From positions 1 through 64,000 of the forward strand of contig CAKRUB010000003.1 of NCBI GenBank assembly GCA_934402375.1: DNA of 64,000 nucleotides. The letters are read 5' to 3'. Under the pieces are notes generated by a model that did not search any database, was not told the origin of the DNA, and was given only the letters and a program-made list of their open reading frames with translations. Origin of the DNA: an uncultured Acetatifactor sp. GTDB taxonomy: Bacteria > Bacillota > Clostridia > Lachnospirales > Lachnospiraceae. Position numbers and translations under genes: made by a program. Positions 20,227 to 28,227 of this stretch are shown piece after piece; the stretch's first letter is position 1, and the number at the start of each line of letters is the position of its first letter.

Positions 20227-22371
20227 TTACACCTCGAAAAAATAATGGTTTTCAACAGTAGTTCTGTTTTGACTTTCATCATTTATAAGAAGGTATTCCT
20301 TGGCGATATAAGGCTTGATAATCTCGTAATACTCTTCGTTGATTTCTTCATCTGTTGAAAGAATAACTACCTGTTTACTGATATTAGGGAAAAATTTCTC
20401 TGATATCTCTCTTCTATGATTAGCATCAATACGTGCATAAGGAGTATCAATAATAAACGGTATATCCTGACCTGATAATTCAATAATTGCCCAATACAAA
20501 GACAATATAAATATCTGTCGTTCTCCTTTTGACAAGCGACTGATATCAATGCGTTTAAATAAATCAAGCTTTCTTTTCTTCTTTTCAGCCTCTAATGCTT
20601 GCTGCAACTGTGGCACTGTATCAACTTTATACTCATTGCGTAGAAGTTCCATTCCCTGCTTTCCAATTTCCTGTGCAAAAACATCTTTACCAAGATTCTT
20701 TATCAAATGAAGAATCTCCGTAGTAGAATACTTCACATTCTGGTAAAGATTAAATTGGAAATCATCTTCAACTTCAATATGCGTAATCAAGTTATTCTTT
20801 CTATATATATGCTGTAACTTGGAAACGATAAGTGTTTCAAGATTACGCTTAATTGATTCCGATTTGCTTTCAAGCATTGTTCCCATCATCTGGGATAATC
20901 CTGAACTCAATTCAAATACATGCTTATTCTGAGCACTATCCTTTATGCCCTGAAAAGCACGATCCCTTTGTTGAATTGCCAGCATCATCTCTTCTTTCGT
21001 CGTTGTCAAACGCATCTCTGACTCATGAATTCTTGATAAAATTTCTTCTTTCTTTCTCAGCAAAGCATTCTCTTTTTCAGCAAATTTTCCTGCATCTTCA
21101 TCTGTCATGGCACTTTTAAGAATTCGATTGATTTCCATTGTTCTGTCGGCGGCTGCTTTTCTTTTTTCAACCAATTCAACCATCGCTTCGGTGTCAAAGT
21201 CATCAATTGCCGAGATCATTGCATTCACTCTTCCAGAGTCTTCTCTAGAGAGATCATGAACAGGTTGTGCCCCTTCTTTAAATCCTTTAGGCTTAAACTT
21301 TTTAAGCAAGAACTCCATCAAGGCATCAACTGTAGCATCACTTACTTCTTCACTCTCATTTAGCGTATTCTTAATCTCCTGCCTTCTAAGCTTTTGCTGA
21401 ACGTAATAGTAAATTTCACCCTTTTCTTCAAAATCCAACTGATCAGAAATTCTACCTGTAAAATCTCGAAGGATGAAAAATGGCATTAATCCTTCAACAA
21501 ACATTTTAATTTTTGTAAGTGCTTCTGTTTTTGTATGCTCAAACTCCGAGAATTCTTTGGCAAGCGTCTGATGCTCAACCTCAGTTATTCCACCCGCATT
21601 TTTGAATGCCGTCTCAACTTCAATTAATTCAGTCTCAACCTTCTCTAATTCGTCTTTGTCAGTTGCAATTTGAGACTCAAGTTCTGTATAGCGTGTCTCG
21701 ATTTCTTCAGCTTTTTTTCTTAGTTCTTCATACTGCGCATATATCGCTTCTTCATCTGTTCCCTCAGCTTTTCCAGCATATCCAGTCGTATACTTACGAA
21801 TAATTTCAAAGATATCTAATCCGCACAGCGTGTATATCGCGTTTTTAACATACGAATTATATGTACTTGTAGAAAAAATACTTCCAACTTCCTCACCATC
21901 AAACAAGAAAAATTCGAACAAGTCAGGCGGAATCATTCCCTGCAAATAATTCTGAAAATATGACAGTTCCTGATCCTCAAGCAAATGACCATCCGTTTTA
22001 ACATAATACTTTTCCTCTAGCTTCTGCATCGTATAATCCCACTCTCTAGTAATCTCATATTCCTTGACTTCTCGTTCAACCATTAGTGACACTGATATCT
22101 GAACACGTGCCTCCACTACATCTTGTTGAAAAGCCTTTGAATTAATACAGTCTTTTATTTTTGCAATATACTTTGGGTTAACACCTACGTAGCCAAAAGA
22201 TAGAGGTCCATACAAAGCAATTTTTATAGCAGTAAACAACGATGTCTTTCCCGCACCATTCTTTCCACCAATCAAAATTATATTTTTATTACTATCATCA
22301 CTTGTAAAATCAAACTCATTCACTCCCTCATAGGAGTTGAAATTGTATAACACTATTTTATTTATTTTCAT
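20227..22371 (-). CDS. dndD: DndD, SMC-like ATPase of the phosphorothioation complex (714 aa)
   Basis: Rad50/SMC-like ATPase. Seen: Walker A GGKNGAGKT at residues 35-43, two long central coiled-coil stretches (Glu/Lys-rich, roughly residues 200-280 and 400-490), a signature LSKGERQIF near 630, Walker B PFIIDTPYARID near 660 and an ILSTDEEI H-loop region. Known: DndD couples ATP hydrolysis to opening or nicking DNA during sulfur transfer. The ATG at 22371 follows AAGGAGATTGAAG; an in-frame TTG two codons earlier is less likely. The start lies inside the last 14 bases of dndC. Length is usual for the family. Confidence 0.92.
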   Translation of the reverse strand: MKINKIVLYNFNSYEGVNEFDFTSDDSNKNIILIGGKNGAGKTSLFTAIKIALYGPLSFGYVGVNPKYIAKIKDCINSKAFQQDVVEARVQISVSLMVEREVKEYEITREWDYTMQKLEEKYYVKTDGHLLEDQELSYFQNYLQGMIPPDLFEFFLFDGEEVGSIFSTSTYNSYVKNAIYTLCGLDIFEIIRKYTTGYAGKAEGTDEEAIYAQYEELRKKAEEIETRYTELESQIATDKDELEKVETELIEVETAFKNAGGITEVEHQTLAKEFSEFEHTKTEALTKIKMFVEGLMPFFILRDFTGRISDQLDFEEKGEIYYYVQQKLRRQEIKNTLNESEEVSDATVDALMEFLLKKFKPKGFKEGAQPVHDLSREDSGRVNAMISAIDDFDTEAMVELVEKRKAAADRTMEINRILKSAMTDEDAGKFAEKENALLRKKEEILSRIHESEMRLTTTKEEMMLAIQQRDRAFQGIKDSAQNKHVFELSSGLSQMMGTMLESKSESIKRNLETLIVSKLQHIYRKNNLITHIEVEDDFQFNLYQNVKYSTTEILHLIKNLGKDVFAQEIGKQGMELLRNEYKVDTVPQLQQALEAEKKKRKLDLFKRIDISRLSKGERQIFILSLYWAIIELSGQDIPFIIDTPYARIDANHRREISEKFFPNISKQVVILSTDEEINEEYYEIIKPYIAKEYLLINDESQNRTTVENHYFFEV

Positions 22372-23749
22372 CTTCAATCTCCTTTAAGATTTCATGATGA
22401 AGCCATTGCTGATTAAGCAAGCGCTCCATTGCATCCTTCATAATTCTTTGGTTTGAAAAGTTTTTATTATGATAAATAGATAAAATTATATTTCTAACTA
22501 AGTCAAATGGTACATCATTTGTTGCTGCCAATTTTTCCAATTCATCAACAGTCTCTTTATCAATCAGTGGTTCTTTATACTGATACCAAGGTAATTTTTC
22601 ACCGGTAAGTTCTTCATACAGTTCAACAAGAGTTCTTCTTGAAAGATCCAACTCATCGTCCCATATCTCATCTATTGCTTTAAGTTCTTCTTGGGTAATA
22701 AGCTCATAACCCATTTTTTGCTGTGTTTCTATGAGCTTAGTTAATATGAGTTTTCTAGCTTCCCAAGTAAATGGTCCATAACCCATTTCACCTGTTTTTG
22801 TTTCATAAACAGTACCATTTCTACGCTTTTTCTCACGGTATTTATCTTCATCACGAATACTCATAATCCAGGTTCTAAATTCTGCTAAAGGGATTAATTC
22901 TCTATGACCACTTCGAATAAAACCATTTAATGACTTATCATCCTTTACAACAGTACACACCCAACATCCAAATCTTGAATTACCACATGACTGTGTCTGA
23001 CCTCCTGCATGAACACCTGCAAATGGGCATTCTCCACTATCCGCATCTGCATACAAAGACACAAGTTCATTATTATTAGATCCCCACGGAGTTTTCCCAC
23101 CATCAAGTCTTAATAAAACATCCCATACATCATCAGTCGTCAGTTCTACAATAGGATTGTACACATATGCATCCTGAATAGTCTCATGTCTATTCATCAG
23201 ACGATTTGCTAATTCTCTTCCTTCGATACGCCTTCTACGTGCTTCACTTTCAGCCTTACGCACACCCAAAAGAACAACTACTTCTTCGCCTTCTTTTTTA
23301 ATAACATCTCTGATATAGTCAGCACTAGGATTTATCTTTAATCTGTCTGTACACCATCTAAATGTTCCATTCATTCTAGGAGTCGGAAATCCCCTGCCAA
23401 TAACATTAGCCCAAAAAGAGTTGTCTGCCGGGGGAGTTACCATAGTTGAAATAATTGGCAAATCATCATTCTCTGCTGCTTCCCCAAGCAACTTATTCAT
23501 CTTACTAAGATAAATCTTAATTAGCGGATTCTCTATAAGTGTGTCAGAAGAAACAATATAAACATTCTTGTTTCTTTCTTCTTTAGGAAGAGTCAACAAC
23601 ATCTTATAAACCAATTCAACGACGGTTGTAGAATCTTTTCCTCCGCTATACCCAATTACCCAAGGGCGCTTATCTGATTGATATACATACTTGATTTCTT
23701 CAATCAGTTCCTCTAGCGTGTTTTCATTAAAATAACTATTCGTCGCCAT
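22358..23749 (-). CDS. dndC: DndC, PP-loop ATP pyrophosphatase/sulfurtransferase (463 aa)
   Basis: Central enzyme of DNA phosphorothioation. Seen: PP-loop SGGKDST at residues 35-41, a long insertion, and a Cys set (CPFAG, QSCGN, CWVC) around residues 240-270 that would hold the Fe-S cluster. Known: DndC has ATP pyrophosphatase activity, activates the DNA backbone and passes sulfur from DndA. It is distant kin to PAPS reductases. The start overlaps the XRE gene by 14 bases and its end overlaps dndD, so expression follows the XRE promoter. Length fits family norms. Confidence 0.93.
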   Translation of the reverse strand: MATNSYFNENTLEELIEEIKYVYQSDKRPWVIGYSGGKDSTTVVELVYKMLLTLPKEERNKNVYIVSSDTLIENPLIKIYLSKMNKLLGEAAENDDLPIISTMVTPPADNSFWANVIGRGFPTPRMNGTFRWCTDRLKINPSADYIRDVIKKEGEEVVVLLGVRKAESEARRRRIEGRELANRLMNRHETIQDAYVYNPIVELTTDDVWDVLLRLDGGKTPWGSNNNELVSLYADADSGECPFAGVHAGGQTQSCGNSRFGCWVCTVVKDDKSLNGFIRSGHRELIPLAEFRTWIMSIRDEDKYREKKRRNGTVYETKTGEMGYGPFTWEARKLILTKLIETQQKMGYELITQEELKAIDEIWDDELDLSRRTLVELYEELTGEKLPWYQYKEPLIDKETVDELEKLAATNDVPFDLVRNIILSIYHNKNFSNQRIMKDAMERLLNQQWLHHEILKEIEDENK

Positions 23750-24083
23750 CGTTGCTACCTCGATGCTGAGCCACCTGGCTTAATAATCCAAGACTCAGCT
23801 CCTTTCCTTTGTCATCCATTTGTTTGATATAACTGATAATTTTCCGTTCCACATCATCTGCGTCATCACCGAAAAATTCTCTGCCCACCAACTGATCAAG
23901 CGATATATTATAAATATCAGCAAATTTTTTAAGCTGTTCAATATCCGGTGCTGTTACGCCTCTTTCAATGTTACTGATAACTTGCTGAGAAACATTCAAC
24001 ATTTCAGCCAGTTCTGTCTGTTTGAATTTTTTACTTTTTCTAATTTCTGCTAAGCGTTTTCCTATCGTTTGCATGTCTTTCAT
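23736..24083 (-). CDS. XRE-family transcriptional regulator heading the dnd operon (115 aa)
   Basis: Helix-turn-helix repressor-type protein. Seen: residues 5-65 form a Cro/C1-type HTH (KRLAEIRKSKKFKQTELAEM, then SQQVISNIERG), followed by a C-terminal helical part likely for dimerisation. It is the first gene of the minus-strand operon and divergent from the PP-loop gene at 24283. ATG at 24074 (three codons later) is an alternative start, because GGAG sits only one base ahead of the first ATG. Known: classical dnd operons use DndB as repressor; none is present here, so this gene probably takes that role. It probably also controls the divergent promoter, since ATACAA/TTGTAT motifs overlap both -10 regions. 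Confidence 0.9.
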   Translation of the reverse strand: MKDMQTIGKRLAEIRKSKKFKQTELAEMLNVSQQVISNIERGVTAPDIEQLKKFADIYNISLDQLVGREFFGDDADDVERKIISYIKQMDDKGKELSLGLLSQVAQHRGSNDGDE

Positions 24084-24150
24084 ACTCCATCACAGTAAAT
24101 GATACAAAAAGGCATAATTCGCCCAGTGTGCATAGCCATACTAAATACAA

Positions 24151-24179
24151 ATTATACACAAATATTGCAATAAGTACAA
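24151..24179 (-). promoter_or_regulatory. promoter of the XRE-dnd operon
   Basis: On the minus strand a TTGTAC -35 (24174-24179) and a TATAAT -10 (24151-24156) are spaced by 17 bases, about 70 bases ahead of the XRE start. An ATACAA motif (plus strand 24145-24150) abuts the -10 and could be part of an operator. Confidence 0.7.
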
Positions 24180-24200
24180 TTAATTTATGTATTTTAATGC

Positions 24201-24230
24201 TTGACTAACATTATTCTTGTATTTTATAAT
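24201..24230 (+). promoter_or_regulatory. promoter of the divergent PP-loop gene, with TTGTAT/ATACAA repeat
   Basis: Plus-strand TTGACT (24201-24206) and TATAAT (24225-24230) with an 18-base spacer. An inverted repeat TTGTAT (24217-24222) and ATACAA (24233-24238) brackets the -10. The same ATACAA motif occurs beside the opposite -10, which suggests one regulator acts on both promoters. Confidence 0.65.
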
Positions 24231-24282
24231 ATATACAAACTTTTTGTTAGTTTTAGACATGCTAGAAAGGAGAAAAACAAAG

Positions 24283-25284
24283 ATGATTTGTAAAAAATGC
24301 TTAGAAGAACTTACCTCTGGTAATGTTTATCCATCAGATCACAGATACTGTACAAAATGTGGCACAGAGCACACAGCATATCTCTCTGAACGCAGACAAA
24401 CATTAGCATCATTACGTGAAATGAACTTAGAATCTAAAATCATCCAGACAAAATACTTGATAAAATGTGCTGTTATGGAATTTGGTCTCGATAAGGTGTA
24501 TATTTCATATTCCGGCGGAAAAGACTCAACCGTGCTTTCTCATATTGCAAAAAGTATGTACCCCGATATCTTGCACTTATTCGCAAATACAACAAATGAA
24601 TATCCCGAAACCATTCAACATATAAAATGGGAAAAAGAAAAAAATGGTACAAACATTATTACTGTCCTCCCAATAGACTGTCACGGAGAACTTTGGACAT
24701 TTAAGAAAGTAGTCGAGCGATATGGATATCCTATGTTCTCCAAAAGAGTATCTAATGCCATACGCACCTATCAGCATGCACTTTCTGAACGCACCAGACA
24801 AAATTCACAAAATTACATCGACCGGAACTTTAAAAAGTATGATAAATATAAAGAATTGCCAATATCTGATAAGTGTTGTGATAAATTAAAAAAAGAACCG
24901 CTTCGCCGAAAAGCAAAAGAACTTGGATTAGAATGTGCTATCTTAGGTATCCTTGCTTCCGAAAGTTATCAACGTGAAAAAGATTGGTTAGAGCACGGAT
25001 GCAACGTATTCCATGAGCGGAATGATAATCATAGTCGCCCATTGTCTTTTTGGACAGACGAAGATATTCTCCAGTACATTGCTAAATACGACATTAAAAT
25101 TCCCAAACTCTATGAGATGGGTTATACCAGAAATGGATGTATGTATTGCGGTTTTGGGGTCCATTTAGAATCTGCCCACTGTAACAGATACCATAGGCTT
25201 AAGCAAACACATCCTACTCAGTATTCATACTTTCTAAACAATTTTGGGCATCTCATGCTTGATTTTGAAATTAATATTGCTTAA
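24283..25284 (+). CDS. PP-loop (PAPS reductase-like) protein with N-terminal zinc ribbon (333 aa)
   Basis: ATP pyrophosphatase-fold protein related to PAPS reductase and DndC. Seen: a zinc ribbon with Cys at 3, 6, 23 and 26, PP-loop SGGKDST at 77-83, and a C-terminal NGCMYCGFG Cys pair that could bind a metal or cluster. The ATG at 24283 follows AAAGGAG by ten bases; the longer ORF from 24217 would begin inside the promoter. It is transcribed away from the dnd operon from its own promoter. Known: similar proteins of phages and islands are annotated as PAPS reductase-like but rarely reduce PAPS; many act on nucleic acid or nucleotides. Inference: an accessory sulfur- or AMP-transfer enzyme for the same modification system. 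It may also be an independent gene. Confidence 0.8.
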   Translation: MICKKCLEELTSGNVYPSDHRYCTKCGTEHTAYLSERRQTLASLREMNLESKIIQTKYLIKCAVMEFGLDKVYISYSGGKDSTVLSHIAKSMYPDILHLFANTTNEYPETIQHIKWEKEKNGTNIITVLPIDCHGELWTFKKVVERYGYPMFSKRVSNAIRTYQHALSERTRQNSQNYIDRNFKKYDKYKELPISDKCCDKLKKEPLRRKAKELGLECAILGILASESYQREKDWLEHGCNVFHERNDNHSRPLSFWTDEDILQYIAKYDIKIPKLYEMGYTRNGCMYCGFGVHLESAHCNRYHRLKQTHPTQYSYFLNNFGHLMLDFEINIA

Positions 25285-25298
25285 TGTTAAAGAACCTA

Positions 25299-25338
25299 AG
25301 GGCGAAGACGGAATTTTCTCATTCTGAGTCTTCGCCCT
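25299..25338. terminator. stem-loop after the PP-loop gene
   Basis: An 11-bp perfect stem (AGGGCGAAGAC / GTCTTCGCCCT, 25299-25309 and 25328-25338) with an 18-base loop lies between convergent genes. There is no strong T-run on either side, so its efficiency is uncertain. Confidence 0.55.
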
Positions 25339-25355
25339 ATCTAACTCATCACTGA

Positions 25356-25967
25356 TTACATCCGCTCCACATCAAACCAATACTCCAACACATATCCCAA
25401 AATATCTTTTGCATCCATACAGAACTCAGCAGCAACCTCTCTTATCTCATCGGTAATATTCTCCATATTCTCTTCTTGGAACTTTTCAGTCTCTTTTCCA
25501 TGAAACAGAAATTCGCTGATTCCATTTGGTGTTGCTCCAAGTTTTTTCATCAATCCTTGCAAAGCATGATTGTCAATATCCACCCTTGCTCTAAGGTATC
25601 GTCTGCCAGTTAATCTGTGCATTACCTGCGCCAACAACGGTAATGCTTCCGTTCCATCTAACATGCTTTCAAAGCCTTCTGCCGTATTACTAAAGCCAAA
25701 AGCGGACTTACTGAGTTCTCTTCCTCTGGTATCAATTGCCCTCACATAATGCATCTCGCTGCCAATATCGCATCCTAATATCAGCATGTCATCACTGACA
25801 AATGAAAGCTTATCGTTTTTATCAAACTTACCTCTGGTTTCCAACTCATGCCAAGTAGATGCTTTTAACCCTGCCTTAATAGTATCAGCTTTTGCAATAA
25901 TATCCTGCTGTTCAAAAATGTTTACAGATAAAACTTGATTTTTCTTCTTTGAGCCTTTAATATTCAT
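25356..25967 (-). CDS. chimeric ORF: IS110 transposase fragment joined to a GNAT acetyltransferase tail (203 aa)
   Basis: An open frame that seems assembled from parts. Residues 1-60 are unrecognised and basic. Residues 62-103 match the first part of an IS110-family DEDD transposase (GCDIGSEMHYVRAID, then RGRELSK and FSNTAEGFESM). Residues 120-200 match the end of a GNAT N-acetyltransferase (VDIDNHALQGLMKKLGA, then an acidic tail ending VLEYWFDVERM). Neither enzyme is complete: the remaining IS110 acidic residues and the acetyl-CoA loop are missing. It may be a dead fusion left by transposition and deletion, or a small expressed protein of new function. An upstream TTGACG and a poor -10 are seen near 26050. 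The two matches are from memory of family motifs, not alignment. Confidence 0.55.
   Translation of the reverse strand: MNIKGSKKKNQVLSVNIFEQQDIIAKADTIKAGLKASTWHELETRGKFDKNDKLSFVSDDMLILGCDIGSEMHYVRAIDTRGRELSKSAFGFSNTAEGFESMLDGTEALPLLAQVMHRLTGRRYLRARVDIDNHALQGLMKKLGATPNGISEFLFHGKETEKFQEENMENITDEIREVAAEFCMDAKDILGYVLEYWFDVERM
25659..25784 (-). mobile_element. remnant of an IS110-family transposase
   Basis: About 42 codons encode the N-terminal RuvC-like strand region of an IS110 (DEDD) transposase, including the first catalytic Asp in GCDIGSE. No other part of the insertion sequence was found nearby. Confidence 0.6.
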
Positions 25968-26066
25968 TATAGATACCTCTTGTATTCGTTAGATTTTACC
26001 AACTTGCTAGGTCAGTAATAATCTAATTTTACTTGAGGTATTTTTTTCGTCAATCTCTTGACCTAT

Positions 26067-26387
26067 TTAAAGTATACAGGAAGCTTTCATTCCTTCATCA
26101 ATGATCCGTGTTAATTTTTCACAGGTCTCCAAATAATCCCTGTGTCCCAGCAAAAGCATTTTATTTTCCATCCTGCCCAATGCTTCCTCAAATCTCTCCG
26201 CATCTTTTTTTCGTACTTTGCAGAAAATAATGCGGTATGGGCTGTCCTCCCTGACCATCTCACAGCTACACTTCAGCTTCACCTTGTTCTGCACAAACAG
26301 TTGATCCGCAAGGTAAGAACTGTGATCCACATAGGCATAAGAATCATTCAGCAAAGAAAATGTTTTCATCTTCCAAAAATTGTTCAT
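26067..26387 (-). CDS. hypothetical protein (106 aa)
   Basis: I do not recognise the family. The protein has no membrane segment or signal peptide; a CSCEMV segment and a helical, charged C-terminus (RKKDAERFEEALGRM) are the visible traits. A ribosome site GTGGAG precedes the ATG by nine bases. A minus-strand terminator lies just ahead of it (26404-26435), so it probably has its own weak promoter or lives on read-through. It lies in a zone of decayed mobile DNA. Possible remnant of accessory cargo. Confidence 0.55.
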   Translation of the reverse strand: MNNFWKMKTFSLLNDSYAYVDHSSYLADQLFVQNKVKLKCSCEMVREDSPYRIIFCKVRKKDAERFEEALGRMENKMLLLGHRDYLETCEKLTRIIDEGMKASCIL

Positions 26388-26403
26388 TCTGATATCTCCA
26401 CTC

Positions 26404-26435
26404 TAAAAAAGTGAGAAATCCGAAGATTTCTCACT
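26404..26435 (-). terminator. rho-independent terminator
   Basis: On the minus strand an 11-bp perfect stem (AGTGAGAAATC / GATTTCTCACT) with a UUCG-type loop is followed by six T. It would end transcripts from the 170-residue gene at 26633-27145. Confidence 0.85.
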
Positions 26436-26632
26436 GTCTGTGCCTGAAACCGAACCTCCGCACGCAGTTTCCTGCAGGTTTTTAAGCAGAACAATACTAA
26501 GGATCTCCAATTATCTGTTAAAAGCAATGAACATTATTTCATAACGGATAACCGATAACGGATAATCAATAATCCTGAACCTAAACCTCATACTGTCGAT
26601 AAGTTTTATGGATGCTCTGCTTCGGGAAAATA

Positions 26633-27145
26633 TTATATTTCGACCTCAAACTGAACGGTCTGATTGTACTTATCCAGCGCCATCTGCATCTCCATGATTG
26701 CCTTTGAGACTGTCTCGTACTCCCTTTTCACCAGCTCCAGATCGTAATTGATATACCGGTACTCGGGAACAACATTTCTGGACACATACGTCTGCTCCTC
26801 CCTCGCCTTCGGAAGCTGCTTGCGCATCTGGTCGAGCACGGCTTTTCTCTTATTCAACTGCGCCATTTTGATAAGAATCGTATCGATACTCATCTCCTTT
26901 TCACCTACCGGAACCTTTGCCGTGGCATTTGTCAGATTAAGTGCATGCTTGATAATTGCAATCCTCTCATCCAGTTCCGCAATCGTGGCAGCTACCTCCA
27001 GATAGTCATATTCAGGAATCACAGGCTCCTCGTTAATGGAAGCCACATAGGTACTGGATGTCACCTCCTTGTTTACCCAGAATGCCTTATCCTCCTCCAG
27101 ACTCCTGATCATTTTATTTGCATATGCTGACGTCATCTTCTGCAT
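26633..27145 (-). CDS. coiled-coil protein of unknown function, DIP1984-like (170 aa)
   Basis: Helical protein. Seen: a conserved-looking ALNLTNAT segment near residue 75 followed by an SIDTILIKMAQLNKRK helix, and long amphipathic helices on both sides. The pattern (helix, N-rich turn, helix with R-K, helix) recalls the DIP1984/DUF6847 family, but that match is tentative. I start it at the ATG at 27145, seven bases after AGAGGAGG; the longer in-frame start lacks a ribosome site. It is followed by a strong terminator, so it is a single-gene unit. Role unknown. Confidence 0.65.
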   Translation of the reverse strand: MQKMTSAYANKMIRSLEEDKAFWVNKEVTSSTYVASINEEPVIPEYDYLEVAATIAELDERIAIIKHALNLTNATAKVPVGEKEMSIDTILIKMAQLNKRKAVLDQMRKQLPKAREEQTYVSRNVVPEYRYINYDLELVKREYETVSKAIMEMQMALDKYNQTVQFEVEI

Positions 27146-27210
27146 GTCGTATCCTCCTCTTTTTAGAATCCCTTGCTTTTTTCTTATTTTAAAACAGTAA
27201 ATGCTCTTTG

Positions 27211-27483
27211 TCATTGAACCCGCAGTTTAAACCTCAAAAAGTTCCATAAACGAACAATATCCCCGTCAACGACGAGGATATCTTCAATACTGGTATGCAG
27301 TAACCTGCTTAAGATTACAAAATTGTCCAAACTCGGTAATGACCTTCCCGAAATCCATTTGTAGATTGCCTGAGGATTTTCAAATCCCATAGCACCCTAC
27401 ACGTCCCTCACGGTGTAGCCATTTTCCGCGAGCAGCTTCTTGATCTGTTTTCCTGTCTCCTTTTGCCGGATCGACAAATACAT
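27211..27483 (-). pseudogene. XRE-family HTH gene interrupted by an amber codon
   Basis: Reading from ATG at 27483, codons give an HTH protein (KQIKKLLAENGYTVRDV, then stop, then GAMGFENPQAIYKWISGRS and a C-terminal SRLLHTSIEDILVV). The TAG at 27397-27399 stands where the related Lachnospiraceae regulators, as I remember them, have Gln, so a C-to-T change would explain it. The C-terminus also runs into unrelated sequence. It is probably not functional. Confidence 0.75.
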
Positions 27484-28061
27484 TGGTTCCATCTTCGTAC
27501 CTCCGTAATTTTACTCCATCCCGAATCACGACTATCTGATGCCAGATACTTATTATATCGGATACAAGAACAAATTGCATTAACCTTATGGTTTAAAATC
27601 TTATCATCCTTTCCAAAGACTTACATTTTGATTGGTTCTTCGTGGATATGCATTTATATATTTTTGTGCTCGCTCTTCTGCTACTTCCCCGCCACCCGGA
27701 TACTTCTTTATCCCCTTAAGCAATGCAGCAGGTTTTCTTTAATCAGATTGCTTATTGCCAAGCTCCTTGTAAAAGTTTCTTTTCTGTCTTAGACTTCATA
27801 TACTGAATAAATGTATAGGTACTTCTGCATTGTTACCAGCGCTCACAATCTTTCAGATTACTTCGATGATACGCTCTTCCTGTTTCGTCATGCGCACTTC
27901 CTAGATAATCACAAACATCTTGTTTACAAGCTCTGTCATTGCACTTCCGATTTCATCTGCCAGCATTACCATGAATACTTCTGATTCAAAAAATGCCTTG
28001 AACTGCGCCTGCATCTTACGAATTGTCTCATCATAGGTAAGATATGAATGTTACGATTATT
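27484..28061. other. decayed intergenic stretch
   Basis: No intact gene was found. On the minus strand around 28045-27909 a frame reads YDETIRKMQAQFKAFFESE and continues to a stop at 27909. It has no start and looks like a fragment of a lost gene that I cannot name. The rest shows nothing I can support. Confidence 0.5.
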
Positions 28062-28217
28062 TCAGAATTGAAGCTGCAAGATTCCGGCAACTAAACAGGC
28101 AACAAATGATATAACTAATATTATATCAATAAAACAAACGGCTTTAACATCTTCCCTTGCCAGTTCTTTTGCCATCTTCAAAATATTCATCTTATCCATA
28201 GTTTCGTTTGTTGTCAT
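28062..28217 (-). CDS. small membrane peptide (51 aa)
   Basis: A short ORF starting at ATG 28217, ten bases after the end of the 239-residue membrane protein. Seen: an amphipathic N-terminal half (MDKMNILKMAKELARED) and one hydrophobic segment (FIDIILVISFVACLVAGIL) near the C-terminus, so a single-pass peptide. The ribosome site is weak (AGAGGGACAG). The gene would be the last of the AAA+ cassette transcript. It is supported by codon continuity, topology and operon spacing only. A type of small membrane subunit or toxin-like peptide is possible. Confidence 0.5.
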   Translation of the reverse strand: MTTNETMDKMNILKMAKELAREDVKAVCFIDIILVISFVACLVAGILQLQF

Positions 28218-28227
28218 CTCTGTCCCT

